Origin: Mucilaginibacter sp.
GTDB lineage: Bacteria; Bacteroidota; Bacteroidia; Sphingobacteriales; Sphingobacteriaceae
DNA: 7,461 nucleotides
Direction of reading: 5' to 3'
Assembly (NCBI GenBank): GCA_014376655.1
Contig: JACMRC010000092.1
Coordinates: 1 to 7,461 of the forward strand
This document shows positions 1 through 6,695 of this stretch, one piece after another. The notes below the pieces were generated by a model. It was not told the DNA's origin and made no database searches. It worked only from the letters and a program-made list of their open reading frames with translations. Within the stretch, counting starts at the first letter, position 1; every line of letters starts with the position of its first letter. Made by a program: the position numbers and the translations under genes.

Positions 1-1
1 C

Positions 2-445
2 TTTTTACGTGGTACGCTTAAAAAGGATGACCAGCTGCAAGTTACTTTAAACGAGGAGTTACAGCACCTTAATTTATACCTGGAGATAGAAAAGGTACGT
101 TTTGGGCATCGCCTTAAAACAGAGATAAGCTGCGACCCGCAATGCGGCGAAAGTATTATGCCTGCAATGCTGTTACAGCCTTTAGTAGAGAATGCCATTA
201 AATTTGGTTTGTATGATACGACCGAGGACGTGGTAGTAAGTATCCGAGGCGAATTAGAGGGTAATTATTTGGAGTTGATAGTACAAAATCCGTACGATCC
301 TAAAACGTCCCGCCCCCGCCAGGGAACAGGTTTTGGCCTTAGTGGCGTACAACGCAGATTATATTTGCTTTTTGGACGTAATGATTTGATGGAAACTCAC
401 GCAAATGATAATATATTTACAACTATAATTAAAATACCACAGTAA
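2..445 (+). CDS. Sensor histidine kinase, LytS/YehU type (3' part, 5' end outside window)
   Basis: The reading frame is open from the window edge and gives the last 147 residues of a histidine kinase of the His_kinase (PF06580) plus HATPase_c class. Members are membrane-bound sensors that phosphorylate a LytTR response regulator. The visible part begins after the phosphoacceptor H-box: residues 13-37 match the 'v.L.eEl..i..Yl.iE..Rf' segment of the dimerisation domain. The ATP-binding domain follows, with the N-box LLQPLVENAIKFG (residues 57-69, Mg-binding N64) and the G-box GTGFGLSGVQRRL (residues 108-120). The N-box has Phe68 where many family members have His (NAIKHG). VQNPYD stands where other kinases have a D-x-G-x-G loop, which I recall as common in Bacteroidota members. 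The stop codon abuts the regulator's ATG, so the two are surely cotranscribed. The input signal cannot be judged because the sensor half is missing. The internal ATG at 158 is not a start, since conserved sequence lies before it. Confidence 0.93.
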   Translation, partial: FLRGTLKKDDQLQVTLNEELQHLNLYLEIEKVRFGHRLKTEISCDPQCGESIMPAMLLQPLVENAIKFGLYDTTEDVVVSIRGELEGNYLELIVQNPYDPKTSRPRQGTGFGLSGVQRRLYLLFGRNDLMETHANDNIFTTIIKIPQ

Positions 446-1195
446 ATGATACGTGCTTTATTAATTGACGATGAGCCTTTGGCCCGTATGGTTGTTAGAG
501 AATATTTAATGGGGTTCCCGCAGATAGAGGTTTTGCAGGAATGCGGCGATGGCTTTGAGGGCCTTAAAGCCATACAACAGCACCAGCCCGACCTGATATT
601 CCTGGACGTGCAAATGCCCAAGATAAATGGCTTTGAAATGCTGGAGTTAGTTGACGACCAGCAGCCTGCTGTTATATTCACCACCGCGTTTGATGAGTAT
701 GCCATAAAAGCATTTGAGGCACACGCTACCGACTACCTGCTTAAGCCATTTAGCAAAGAACGTTTTAATAAAGCGATTGAAAAGTTTTTGGCACAAGCCC
801 CGGTTACCGCCGCTACGCCTAAACAACAGGATAACTTGTTAGAAACTGCATCAGCATCGCCCGCACAGCATGAGCGTATTGTGGTAAAAACAGGCACCAA
901 GGTAAAGATCATCCCCGTGGCCGATGTGCAATACCTGCAAGCCGATGATGATTATGTAAGCGTATTTACGCAAGAAGGCTCATACCTTAAAAACAAGACT
1001 ATGAGTTTCTTTGAGCAAACGCTTGACCCGCGCCAGTTTGTGCGCGTACACCGCAGCTATATAGTAGCCGTACAAGAAATAACCCGTATAGACCCTTACG
1101 AAAAAGACAGCCACCTGGCAATCCTGAAATCGGGCGCTAAAGTACCGGTAAGTAAAACTGGGTATGTTAAGTTGAAACAAGTGCTGGGGATATAG
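446..1195 (+). CDS. LytTR-family response regulator
   Basis: A complete 249-residue response regulator, cognate to the kinase just upstream. The receiver domain (about residues 1-118) has the acidic pair D8/D9, phosphoacceptor D54 in IFLDVQMP, the conserved Thr79/80 and Lys100 in the YLLKPF motif. A low-complexity linker rich in Ala, Gln and Thr (about 119-142) leads into a LytTR DNA-binding domain (about 144-247). That domain shows the family signatures YLQADDDYVSVF and FVRVHRSYIV, the latter containing the HRSY-type recognition segment. LytTR domains bind DNA through a beta-fold, usually at paired 9-bp direct repeats upstream of targets. ATG at 446 directly follows the kinase stop (TAAATG), implying translational coupling. 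The target genes are unknown. The size and layout are ordinary for this family. Confidence 0.96.
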   Translation: MIRALLIDDEPLARMVVREYLMGFPQIEVLQECGDGFEGLKAIQQHQPDLIFLDVQMPKINGFEMLELVDDQQPAVIFTTAFDEYAIKAFEAHATDYLLKPFSKERFNKAIEKFLAQAPVTAATPKQQDNLLETASASPAQHERIVVKTGTKVKIIPVADVQYLQADDDYVSVFTQEGSYLKNKTMSFFEQTLDPRQFVRVHRSYIVAVQEITRIDPYEKDSHLAILKSGAKVPVSKTGYVKLKQVLGI

Positions 1196-1200
1196 ACTCT

Positions 1201-1248
1201 ATTCGCCGCAAATTTGCGGCGAATAACTCATTTATTCACCGCAAATTT
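1201..1248. terminator. Palindromic terminator region between convergent genes
   Basis: Positions 1201-1224 form a perfect 24-bp palindrome (arms ATTCGCCGC and GCGGCGAAT around AAATTT). Positions 1234-1248 repeat the first 15 bases with a single G-to-A change. The right half of the palindrome (1210-1224) can therefore also pair with 1234-1248, giving a 15-bp stem with one A·C mismatch and a 9-base loop. The segment lies in the 64-bp gap between the ends of the LytTR gene and the convergent DinB gene, where a bidirectional terminator is expected. No long T-run follows in either direction, only AAATTTTA on the plus side, so the termination role is inferred from position and structure. Confidence 0.6.
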
Positions 1249-1259
1249 TAATTATCGGA

Positions 1260-1772
1260 CTACGCAAACTGCGCCATCTTCTCCAACTCATCGGCACTTG
1301 GGCCGTAGCTGCCGGGGATAGCAATATTTAATAAGCGCAGGTACACGCCTAATTGTGCGCGATGATGGATGCCTTGGGCGATAGTCATGCGTAGGGTTTC
1401 ATATTTAGTCATGGCTGATAATATGTAGTCGCCATTGCGTAAGGTCCATGATTTATCTAACTCGTCCTCGTTCATCGCTTCCACGTTTGCAAGGCCATCT
1501 GCCAATTGATTTTCAAATACTTCTAATACATCGGCAGTGTTGTTATGAAATGTTGGTTCGTACGGGTTTGCGGCAAAATCAAGCCCATCAGTAGTAACCG
1601 CCATAGTTAACCAGCCTGGCAATTCGGCAATGTGGTTAGTAAGCTTTTGTATGCTCATGCTTTTAGGGTGTGGCTGCCAGTCGTATTTATCGTTTGGCAC
1701 AATGCTTAACATGTTACGGGTAATTTGAGCTTCCAGCTCAATTTCTTTTAATAATTTTTTGATGATTGACAT
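1260..1772 (-). CDS. DinB-superfamily protein (putative metal-dependent)
   Basis: A 170-residue protein with the helical-bundle pattern of the DinB/YfiT superfamily, in which many members hold a divalent metal with three histidines and some are thiol-S-transferases. The N-terminal helix is charged. H47 (TNHIAELPGW) is the expected first metal ligand, and the late motif QGIHHRAQLGVYLRLL (133-148) is the family's characteristic H-x3-H-R-G-Q helix. Here the first His of that HxxxH is Gln133, leaving H137 with neighbour H136. The C-terminal PGSYGPSADE motif (153-162) recurs in Bacteroidota DinB-like proteins as I recall. The ATG at 1770-1772 is the natural start, with a charged helix following at once. 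It is transcribed alone, divergently from the receptor gene and convergently with the LytTR gene. The substrate is unknown. The name DinB here does not mean DNA polymerase IV. Confidence 0.85.
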   Translation of the reverse strand: MSIIKKLLKEIELEAQITRNMLSIVPNDKYDWQPHPKSMSIQKLTNHIAELPGWLTMAVTTDGLDFAANPYEPTFHNNTADVLEVFENQLADGLANVEAMNEDELDKSWTLRNGDYILSAMTKYETLRMTIAQGIHHRAQLGVYLRLLNIAIPGSYGPSADELEKMAQFA

Positions 1773-1802
1773 AGCTTTATGGTTTTATGTTATTTGTTGA
1801 TA

Positions 1803-1838
1803 CAAAGAAACCACGGGCTAATGACAGCCCTATGTCAA
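1803..1838 (-). promoter_or_regulatory. Candidate promoter and operator of the DinB-like gene
   Basis: On the minus strand TTTCTTTG (1810-1803) matches five of the six fixed positions of the Bacteroidota -7 element TAnnTTTG. A TTG, reading TTGACA, lies upstream at 1838-1836, but the gap of 25 bases is longer than the usual 19-21. The spacer holds two overlapping inverted repeats: GGGCT-N6-AGCCC (1815-1830) and TGACA-N6-TGTCA (1822-1837). The position between the two promoter elements would suit a repressor site. The predicted leader is about 25 bases. Confidence 0.4.
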
Positions 1839-1969
1839 CAGGAAAAACAAATTTTACTAAAAATTAAGCCACCTGTTTACCAGCCCAAAATTAAGCGTAA
1901 ATTAAATTAAAATGTACTGTGTACCACTGGGAATTAATTATTGTTAAGTTATTGAACTAAATATAATAT

Positions 1970-2007
1970 ACTGTTAACATAACTTTAACATTGCGAGTAG
2001 ACCTTTG
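1970..2007 (+). promoter_or_regulatory. Candidate promoter region of the TonB-dependent receptor gene
   Basis: Two imperfect -7 elements are visible: TAACTTTA (1980-1987) and GACCTTTG (2000-2007), each matching five of the six fixed positions of TAnnTTTG. Neither has a well-spaced -33 TTG. The 7-mer TTAACAT occurs at 1974-1980 and 1985-1991, an 11-bp period, and TGTTAA (1972-1977) forms an inverted repeat with TTAACA (1985-1990). The TTG codons at 2005 and 2008 lie inside the second element, which argues against translation starting there. Confidence 0.3.
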
Positions 2008-2025
2008 TTGCATAAAAAATCACAA

Positions 2026-5000
2026 ATGAAAAAGATCTACTTAATTCTATTATCCTTTCTACTACTGGGCGTTGCAAACGCACAGATAACTACATCGGTA
2101 TTAACCGGTAGGGTTACCGACCAAAAAGGAATTTCTATGCCTGGCGTTAGTATAACTGTTTTAAATAACAGCACCGGCACCAAGTATGCAAGCCAAACCA
2201 ACGCCGATGGCAGGTACAACATCCAGAACATGAACCCGGGTGGCCCCTACACAATTACTGCTACTTACGTTGGTTACACTAAAGATGAACGTACCGATGT
2301 TACCCTACAATTAGGTAACGCTACCGTTAACTTTTTACTTATAGAAAGTTCTGTAGCTTTAAGCGAAGTTAAAGTACGTGCTAATACTGGCCCTGCAAAA
2401 ACAGGTGCAAGTACAAGGATCACCGCAGCGCAGATCAGGAATCAGCCAAGTGCTAACCGCAGCTTACAGGATTTGACCCGCAATACGCCTCAAAGCAATA
2501 ATAACTCTTTCCAGGGCACTAACTACCGTTATAATAACGTAACGCTGGATGGTGCTATAAATAATGATGCGATCGGCTTTAGCCCTTCATTAGGTGGCCA
2601 AAGCAATGCATCCGGACAAGTTGGTAGCAGCACACGTACAAGCCCGGTATCGTTAGACGCGATACAGGATATACAAGTTTACGTTGCTCCTTATGATATC
2701 AAAATTGGTAACGTATTGGGTGGTAGTATTAACGCCGTAACCCGCAGCGGTACTAATGATGTTACCGGCTCTATTTATGGTTACGGTCGTGGTGCTTTTA
2801 TGGTAGGCCCCAATAATACCGTTCCCACTTCTGGTGGTGATGGATCTAAATTACCATCAGCTTTCCATGATTATAATTATGGTGTACGCGTAGGTTTCCC
2901 GTTGATCAAAAATAAATTATTCTTCTTTACAAGCGAGGAATTTGCCCGTCGTGTGGATCCGGTTATTTCCGGAGTAGGCACTGCAGGCTCACAAAATATA
3001 CTTACCCTTGCTGATGCCCAAGCTATTTCTGCAAAATTTGCAGCAGCAGGTTTTGATGCCGGTACTTATGACAACACTACCATATTTAGTAACTCAAATA
3101 AATTCTTCAACCGTTTAGACTGGAACATTAACGATAATAACCAGTTAACTATTCGTAACAACACAATCACATCAACCGCTACCAACTTAGAGCGCGATCA
3201 GCAAAACTTCCGTTTTGGTGGCATTGATTATACATCGCACAATAATTCGACCTCTACAGTTGCTGAGTTAAAATCTAAGTTTTCAAACAATGTAAGCAAC
3301 AGCTTGCTTTTTGGATATTCAAACGTTCATGATTACCGCGCCACAAATTCAAACCCGGCTTTACCACAATTTGAAATAACCGGTAATACACCAGGTACAA
3401 CCATATTTGTTGGTACAGACCGTGAGGCCGCTATTTTTGATATGCACCAAAAAACTACAGAGTTTACAGACAACTTAACATGGACAACAAAAAAGAACAC
3501 TTTCACCTTTGGTACGCATAACGAGTTTTATGATATCACGTACAACTTTGTTAACGCATGGAATGGCCGCGACGCATATAAAAGCGTAGCTGATTTCTTA
3601 GCTGATAAACCATCACGTGTACGTGCTAACTATAACTATACCAACAATACCAGGGATTATATAATAGCTAACCCATCGGCTAAATTTAAAGTAAATTTGT
3701 TAAGCCTTTACGGCCAGGACGAGATCCAGGTAACGGATAACTTTAAATTGACCGCAGCTATTCGTTTTGATTATGCAGGTTTACCAAACAAACAGCCGCT
3801 AAGCACCAAAACATCAGGCGCACCGGTTGATCCTAACTATGGCAACACCTACACTTATACCAAACCAAAAGATATCACTAACAAGTTTTTAGATAATGTG
3901 GAAATTAACCCACGTGTATCATTTAACTATGATGTTAATGGCGACCAAAGCTTAATAGTACGTGGTGGTAGCGGGTTCTTTACCGGCCGTATTCCTTTTG
4001 CATGGTTAGGTTATGCGTTTTATAACAATGGTGATACTTACGGCGCTTATGATAATAAAACCCCACCGGCAGGCGTTAGCCCGCTTCAAGCACCGGCTAA
4101 TGGCGGCGCGGGTTATGTACAGGCACGTGGTGTTAATACAAATGATGCTTCAGGTGCTACTCAGGTAGACTTGATTGATAATAACTTCAAAATGCCACAA
4201 GTATGGAGAAACAGCCTTGCGGTTGATTATACAACACAAGACCAATGGAAATTTACTGTAGAAGGTATCTACACTAAAGTTATCAAGGATCTTAAATTCC
4301 AACACGTTAACATTACAGACCAGGTTACTTACTACCCATACGATACACAACACCAGCAGCCGTTGTTTGTTAATACTAAGATCAACCCATTGTATACAAA
4401 TGCTTATGAGTTGTCAAACACAGATCAAGGCTACCGTTACAGCATTACTGCACAAGTTGCTAAAGTTTGGACAAACGGACTCAGCGCTAATGTTGCCTAC
4501 ACTTACGGCCATTCAAAAGACATCACCAATGGTATCCGTAACTCAATGGAATCAAACTGGCAGTTAAATCAAGCCTTAAATCCAAATAACCCGGGCTTAG
4601 CTAACTCAAACTTTGATATCCGTCACCGTATTGTGTCGAACGTAAATTTACGCCATAACTGGGATGCAGCAGGTGATTTCACCGCTAACTTTACATTCTT
4701 CTTTAGCGCAGCTTCAGGTAACCCTTACACTTACGGAATTTATCCGTCAACTATCGGATCAACCGGCCAGCAAGTTAGTTTAGTGTATATCCCTAACGTA
4801 GGTGAAGGCGCAAACTTCTTCACTGATATAGTAGGTGGTGCTACAGCAGCAACACAAGCAGCAGCGTTTGATGCGTTTATTGATAAAGACAGCTACCTAA
4901 AAACTCGTCGTGGTAAATACACCGAGCGTAACGCTGCCTTTACTCCATGGAACAACGATTTGGATTTCCGTTTCTCTCAAGACTTTAAGTTTGGTAACGG

Positions 5001-5265
5001 TAAGAAAAAACAAGTGATAACATTTACTTATGATATCATTAACCTTACCAACCTGTTAAACAAAAGCTGGGGACAATATTATTTCTCTGCAAATACATTT
5101 AACTCAACTTCAAGTGTTGGCTTAGCTGCAAAAACAACACCAGCATTTGGTGCCGCTGCAACAACTTATCCGAAGTATACGTTTGCTGATCCCGGCACAC
5201 CATACTCTGTTGATTTGTTCACTTCAAGGTGGCAAATGCAATTTGGTGTACGTTACACCTTCTAA
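2026..5265 (+). CDS. TonB-dependent receptor, Oar-like, with carboxypeptidase-regulatory domain
   Basis: A 1079-residue outer-membrane receptor. I chose ATG 2026 over the in-frame TTG at 2005 because it starts a clean signal peptide: MKK, a hydrophobic core (residues 4-16) and the cleavage motif ANA-Q after residue 19. Next comes a CarboxypepD_reg-like beta-sandwich (about 22-105; GRVTDQKGISMPGVSITV, NADGRYNIQNM). The TonB-box-like ALSEVKV segment (111-117) follows, then a plug domain (about 128-245, ending GGSINAVTRSGTN). The rest is a long beta-barrel rich in Asn, Thr and aromatics. It closes with WQMQFGVRYTF, an aromatic-ended beta-signal for BAM insertion. Proteins of this shape resemble Myxococcus Oar and are common in Bacteroidota. 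They import, or occasionally secrete, large substrates using TonB-ExbBD energy, and the substrate here is not predictable. No SusD-like gene follows, so this is not a classical SusCD glycan locus. The gene is monocistronic, bounded by an upstream spacer and a strong terminator. Confidence 0.93.
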   Translation: MKKIYLILLSFLLLGVANAQITTSVLTGRVTDQKGISMPGVSITVLNNSTGTKYASQTNADGRYNIQNMNPGGPYTITATYVGYTKDERTDVTLQLGNATVNFLLIESSVALSEVKVRANTGPAKTGASTRITAAQIRNQPSANRSLQDLTRNTPQSNNNSFQGTNYRYNNVTLDGAINNDAIGFSPSLGGQSNASGQVGSSTRTSPVSLDAIQDIQVYVAPYDIKIGNVLGGSINAVTRSGTNDVTGSIYGYGRGAFMVGPNNTVPTSGGDGSKLPSAFHDYNYGVRVGFPLIKNKLFFFTSEEFARRVDPVISGVGTAGSQNILTLADAQAISAKFAAAGFDAGTYDNTTIFSNSNKFFNRLDWNINDNNQLTIRNNTITSTATNLERDQQNFRFGGIDYTSHNNSTSTVAELKSKFSNNVSNSLLFGYSNVHDYRATNSNPALPQFEITGNTPGTTIFVGTDREAAIFDMHQKTTEFTDNLTWTTKKNTFTFGTHNEFYDITYNFVNAWNGRDAYKSVADFLADKPSRVRANYNYTNNTRDYIIANPSAKFKVNLLSLYGQDEIQVTDNFKLTAAIRFDYAGLPNKQPLSTKTSGAPVDPNYGNTYTYTKPKDITNKFLDNVEINPRVSFNYDVNGDQSLIVRGGSGFFTGRIPFAWLGYAFYNNGDTYGAYDNKTPPAGVSPLQAPANGGAGYVQARGVNTNDASGATQVDLIDNNFKMPQVWRNSLAVDYTTQDQWKFTVEGIYTKVIKDLKFQHVNITDQVTYYPYDTQHQQPLFVNTKINPLYTNAYELSNTDQGYRYSITAQVAKVWTNGLSANVAYTYGHSKDITNGIRNSMESNWQLNQALNPNNPGLANSNFDIRHRIVSNVNLRHNWDAAGDFTANFTFFFSAASGNPYTYGIYPSTIGSTGQQVSLVYIPNVGEGANFFTDIVGGATAATQAAAFDAFIDKDSYLKTRRGKYTERNAAFTPWNNDLDFRFSQDFKFGNGKKKQVITFTYDIINLTNLLNKSWGQYYFSANTFNSTSSVGLAAKTTPAFGAAATTYPKYTFADPGTPYSVDLFTSRWQMQFGVRYTF

Positions 5266-5277
5266 TACTTAGAAAGC

Positions 5278-5321
5278 ATATAAACGAAGAAGGCCCCAAT
5301 TGGGGCCTTCTTCGTTTATAT
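5278..5321. terminator. Strong bidirectional intrinsic terminator (44-bp perfect palindrome)
   Basis: Every base from 5278 to 5321 is part of a perfect inverted repeat centred at 5299/5300, with a GC-rich core (AAGGCCCC and GGGGCCTT) around a central AATT. As RNA it would form a 20-bp stem with a four-base loop. The outer arms are A-rich on the left and T-rich on the right (CGTTTATATT), supplying a modest U-tract on both strands. It begins 12 bases after the receptor stop and ends 16 bases before the stop of the convergent helix-turn-helix gene, so it probably serves both. Confidence 0.9.
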
Positions 5322-5337
5322 TAAATTAGCAATTAGG

Positions 5338-5694
5338 CTATCCTGCTTGCGGTATGTTGTTTTGTCCTCGTAGTTCTTTAATTTCCATTTCGAAGGCGCG
5401 CATGCGGGCATGTAAAATATCCAGCTCGGTACGCATCATTTGTATCTCGGTAATTAGTTTTGGCGATTCGGCCATGTTTAGCTTCTTTTCGCCGGTGCCT
5501 AATATCAACCAATCGGGCGAATATTTTAGCTGGTAACAAAGCTTGCTGATAAGGTAATAGCTTACCTCCTGCTTTTTGTTTATCACCTTGCTGATAAAGC
5601 CTTGATCTACCCCAATAGCGTTTGCAAGCGCTAACTGGCCGCCATGGTCTTTAACAATAATTTTTATGCGCTTTAGTATACCTTCGTCTGCCAT
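5338..5694 (-). CDS. CI-repressor-type helix-turn-helix protein with C-terminal coiled coil
   Basis: A 118-residue transcription-factor-like protein. I prefer the ATG at 5694 over the in-frame TTG at 5703, which adds only three residues. The helix-turn-helix lies at about residues 18-41 (GGQLALANAIGVDQGFISKV), with GVDQGFISKVINKK as turn plus recognition helix. SPDWLILGTGEK (59-70) is the signature at the end of the phage CI repressor N-terminal domain (PF07022-like). After it there is no S24 peptidase domain. Residues about 82-110 instead form a heptad-like amphipathic helix (LITEIQMMRTELDILHARM) suited to dimerisation. Such short proteins are widespread in Bacteroidota chromosomes, both within and outside prophages. 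It has its own candidate promoter and lies at the end of a minus-strand cluster that starts with an S24 repressor. The target operators are unknown. Confidence 0.85.
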   Translation of the reverse strand: MADEGILKRIKIIVKDHGGQLALANAIGVDQGFISKVINKKQEVSYYLISKLCYQLKYSPDWLILGTGEKKLNMAESPKLITEIQMMRTELDILHARMRAFEMEIKELRGQNNIPQAG

Positions 5695-5710
5695 ACAATG
5701 CAATTATAAG

Positions 5711-5742
5711 CAAAGTACATATAGTAGTAAACCTTTTTGCAA
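5711..5742 (-). promoter_or_regulatory. Candidate promoter of the helix-turn-helix gene
   Basis: On the minus strand TTG (5742-5740) is followed after 21 bases by GTACTTTG (5718-5711), which keeps the TTTG core of the Bacteroidota -7 element with a shifted TA. The ATG lies 16 bases further on. The -33 TTG sits inside a 12-bp perfect palindrome TTTTTGCAAAAA (5734-5745), a possible operator or an A/T-tract coincidence. The promoter starts within ten bases of the preceding gene's stop, so the gene may be read both from this site and by readthrough. Confidence 0.45.
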
Positions 5743-5749
5743 AAAAGAA

Positions 5750-6115
5750 TTACATGGTAACCAGAAGCTTGTTTACTTTCTCTAAAAGATCAAAAAGTTG
5801 CTCGTCATAAGCGCGAAGTGTTATCTTTTTGCCGGCATAATCCTTCTCCAGTTTTTCAAGCTCTTTTATAAGGGCTGCTTTGGGCCCATTGCTGTTAACC
5901 TCGGTAGCACCTGCCAGTGGTTTTACACCACCATCATACAGGATATCAGAAAGAGCTTTGTTTTTCTTTTCAACAGCTTTCATCAAAAAAATAGGTTGCA
6001 AATCGCCCGATCCTTCCAGGAAATTTTTCATCTTGTTTTTTTGTTTCTGATGATTAAGCACAATAATGGCAAGCACTAATATTACACCGCCAATTAAGTA
6101 AACGTTTAAATCCAT
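5750..6115 (-). CDS. Small single-pass membrane protein, SHOCT-like tail, function unknown
   Basis: A 121-residue protein that I do not recognise as a named family. Residues 5-20 form one hydrophobic membrane segment (YLIGGVILVLAIIVL), followed at once by a Lys-rich stretch (HQKQKNKMK, 22-30). By the positive-inside rule this places the tail in the cytoplasm. A middle segment (about 38-78) includes GDLQPIFLMKAVEKKNKAL and a Gly/Asn-rich linker. The C-terminal part (about 79-118) is a charged helical hairpin, IKELEKLEKDYAGKKITLRAYDEQLFDLLEKV, seen here as ALIKELEKLE, then AGKKITL, then LFDLLEKV. It resembles the SHOCT oligomerisation motif (helix, G-x-I-T turn, helix), which is an inference from pattern only. 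The ATG at 6115 starts directly before the membrane helix. The 121-base gap upstream is very AT-rich (6121-6180), with no clear promoter or terminator. Confidence 0.75.
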   Translation of the reverse strand: MDLNVYLIGGVILVLAIIVLNHQKQKNKMKNFLEGSGDLQPIFLMKAVEKKNKALSDILYDGGVKPLAGATEVNSNGPKAALIKELEKLEKDYAGKKITLRAYDEQLFDLLEKVNKLLVTM

Positions 6116-6236
6116 ATCAATTGTTTAATATTAATTAAGACTTAAAAATATAAATAAAACCTAATAGTTAATAATATTTTGCCGCTTGCAGTTACATGTC
6201 CTTGATAAGTCCACCATAATACAACCTAAGCCTTGA

Positions 6237-6695
6237 CTAATCGCCCACGTTATCAAGATAAGTTAGTGCGGTATTATAAATCTCCAGGTCATTACCCGCT
6301 ACCCATCTTAGAGAAATGGTAATATCTTTTCCATGATCCGACTCCCATTTTAAACGGACAACCATTATCCGCGCACTCCTGGTGCGCCTAAGCTCTATAG
6401 ACTGTATATCTTGCCAGTTAATGATAATGTTACGCAGGTAGTCTATTAATTCTGTATCGGTAAATTCAAGAATAGTTTCTTTTCTAAACGCAGGTATTAA
6501 TCGCTTTGTAATAACTACTACCAGCATTAAAGCTGCAAATATTAAAACCACGCCAAATAGCCATAGGTTAAACCTATCGTTACTATAATATGCCCCGTAA
6601 ATATTTGATGCGGACAGGGTGCTCAAAATGAGGAGCATTATAATAGTTACAATGCTATTTTTCAGGCTATAGCTATACCGTATTGGGGCGCCCAT
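6237..6695 (-). CDS. Two-TM membrane protein with PH-like C-terminal domain (STM3941-like), function unknown
   Basis: A 152-residue protein with two predicted membrane helices (about 13-35 and 44-63) joined by a short polar loop (YYSNDRFN). KRLIPAFRK (64-72) after the second helix suggests that both termini are cytoplasmic. The soluble part (about 73-150) reads as alternating strands with a closing helix: ILEFTDTELIDY, NIIINWQDIQSIELRR, ARIMVVRLKW, DITISLRWV, then NDLEIYNTALTYLDNV. The 'W-x-D-I-x-x-I' strand and final helix resemble bacterial PH-like and STM3941-type proteins, but this is pattern resemblance, not a proven match. Its ATG overlaps the stop of the upstream S24 gene by one base (TAATG on the minus strand), so translation is very likely coupled and the two proteins probably made together. 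Confidence 0.8.
   Translation of the reverse strand: MGAPIRYSYSLKNSIVTIIMLLILSTLSASNIYGAYYSNDRFNLWLFGVVLIFAALMLVVVITKRLIPAFRKETILEFTDTELIDYLRNIIINWQDIQSIELRRTRSARIMVVRLKWESDHGKDITISLRWVAGNDLEIYNTALTYLDNVGD

Larger units (their letters stand above)
1773..2025. other. Divergent intergenic spacer, AT-rich
   Basis: The spacer between the DinB ATG and the preferred receptor ATG holds no convincing gene. It is strongly AT-rich, especially 1855-1995. Two short clusters of symmetry stand out: overlapping dyads at 1815-1837 near the DinB promoter and TTAACAT repeats at 1974-1991 near the receptor promoter. The remainder contains A/T tracts and no recognisable RNA element. Confidence 0.6.

Noticed and set aside
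397..705. Minus-strand open frame opposite the kinase end and regulator start
   Set aside because: It is antisense to the conserved receiver domain, spans a gene junction and has a composition unlike real proteins of the window.
2005..2025. TTG start seven codons upstream of the receptor ATG
   Set aside because: It would put a polar stretch before the signal peptide and falls in a candidate -7 element. ATG 2026 gives a standard signal peptide.
4150..4567. Open frames on both strands inside the receptor barrel region
   Set aside because: They overlap a continuous, well-conserved beta-barrel coding sequence and show no domain features.
5354..5536. Plus-strand open frame opposite the helix-turn-helix gene
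   Set aside because: It is a mirror of the HTH-coiled-coil gene, with no initiation signals and no protein-like pattern.
5695..5703. TTG start for the helix-turn-helix gene
   Set aside because: It adds only three residues before a good ATG. The same pattern of an extended TTG start occurs at 7396 and is equally unconvincing.
5798..6079. Plus-strand open frame rich in Phe and Leu
   Set aside because: The hydrophobicity arises from reading Lys/Glu-rich codons of the minus-strand membrane protein in antisense.
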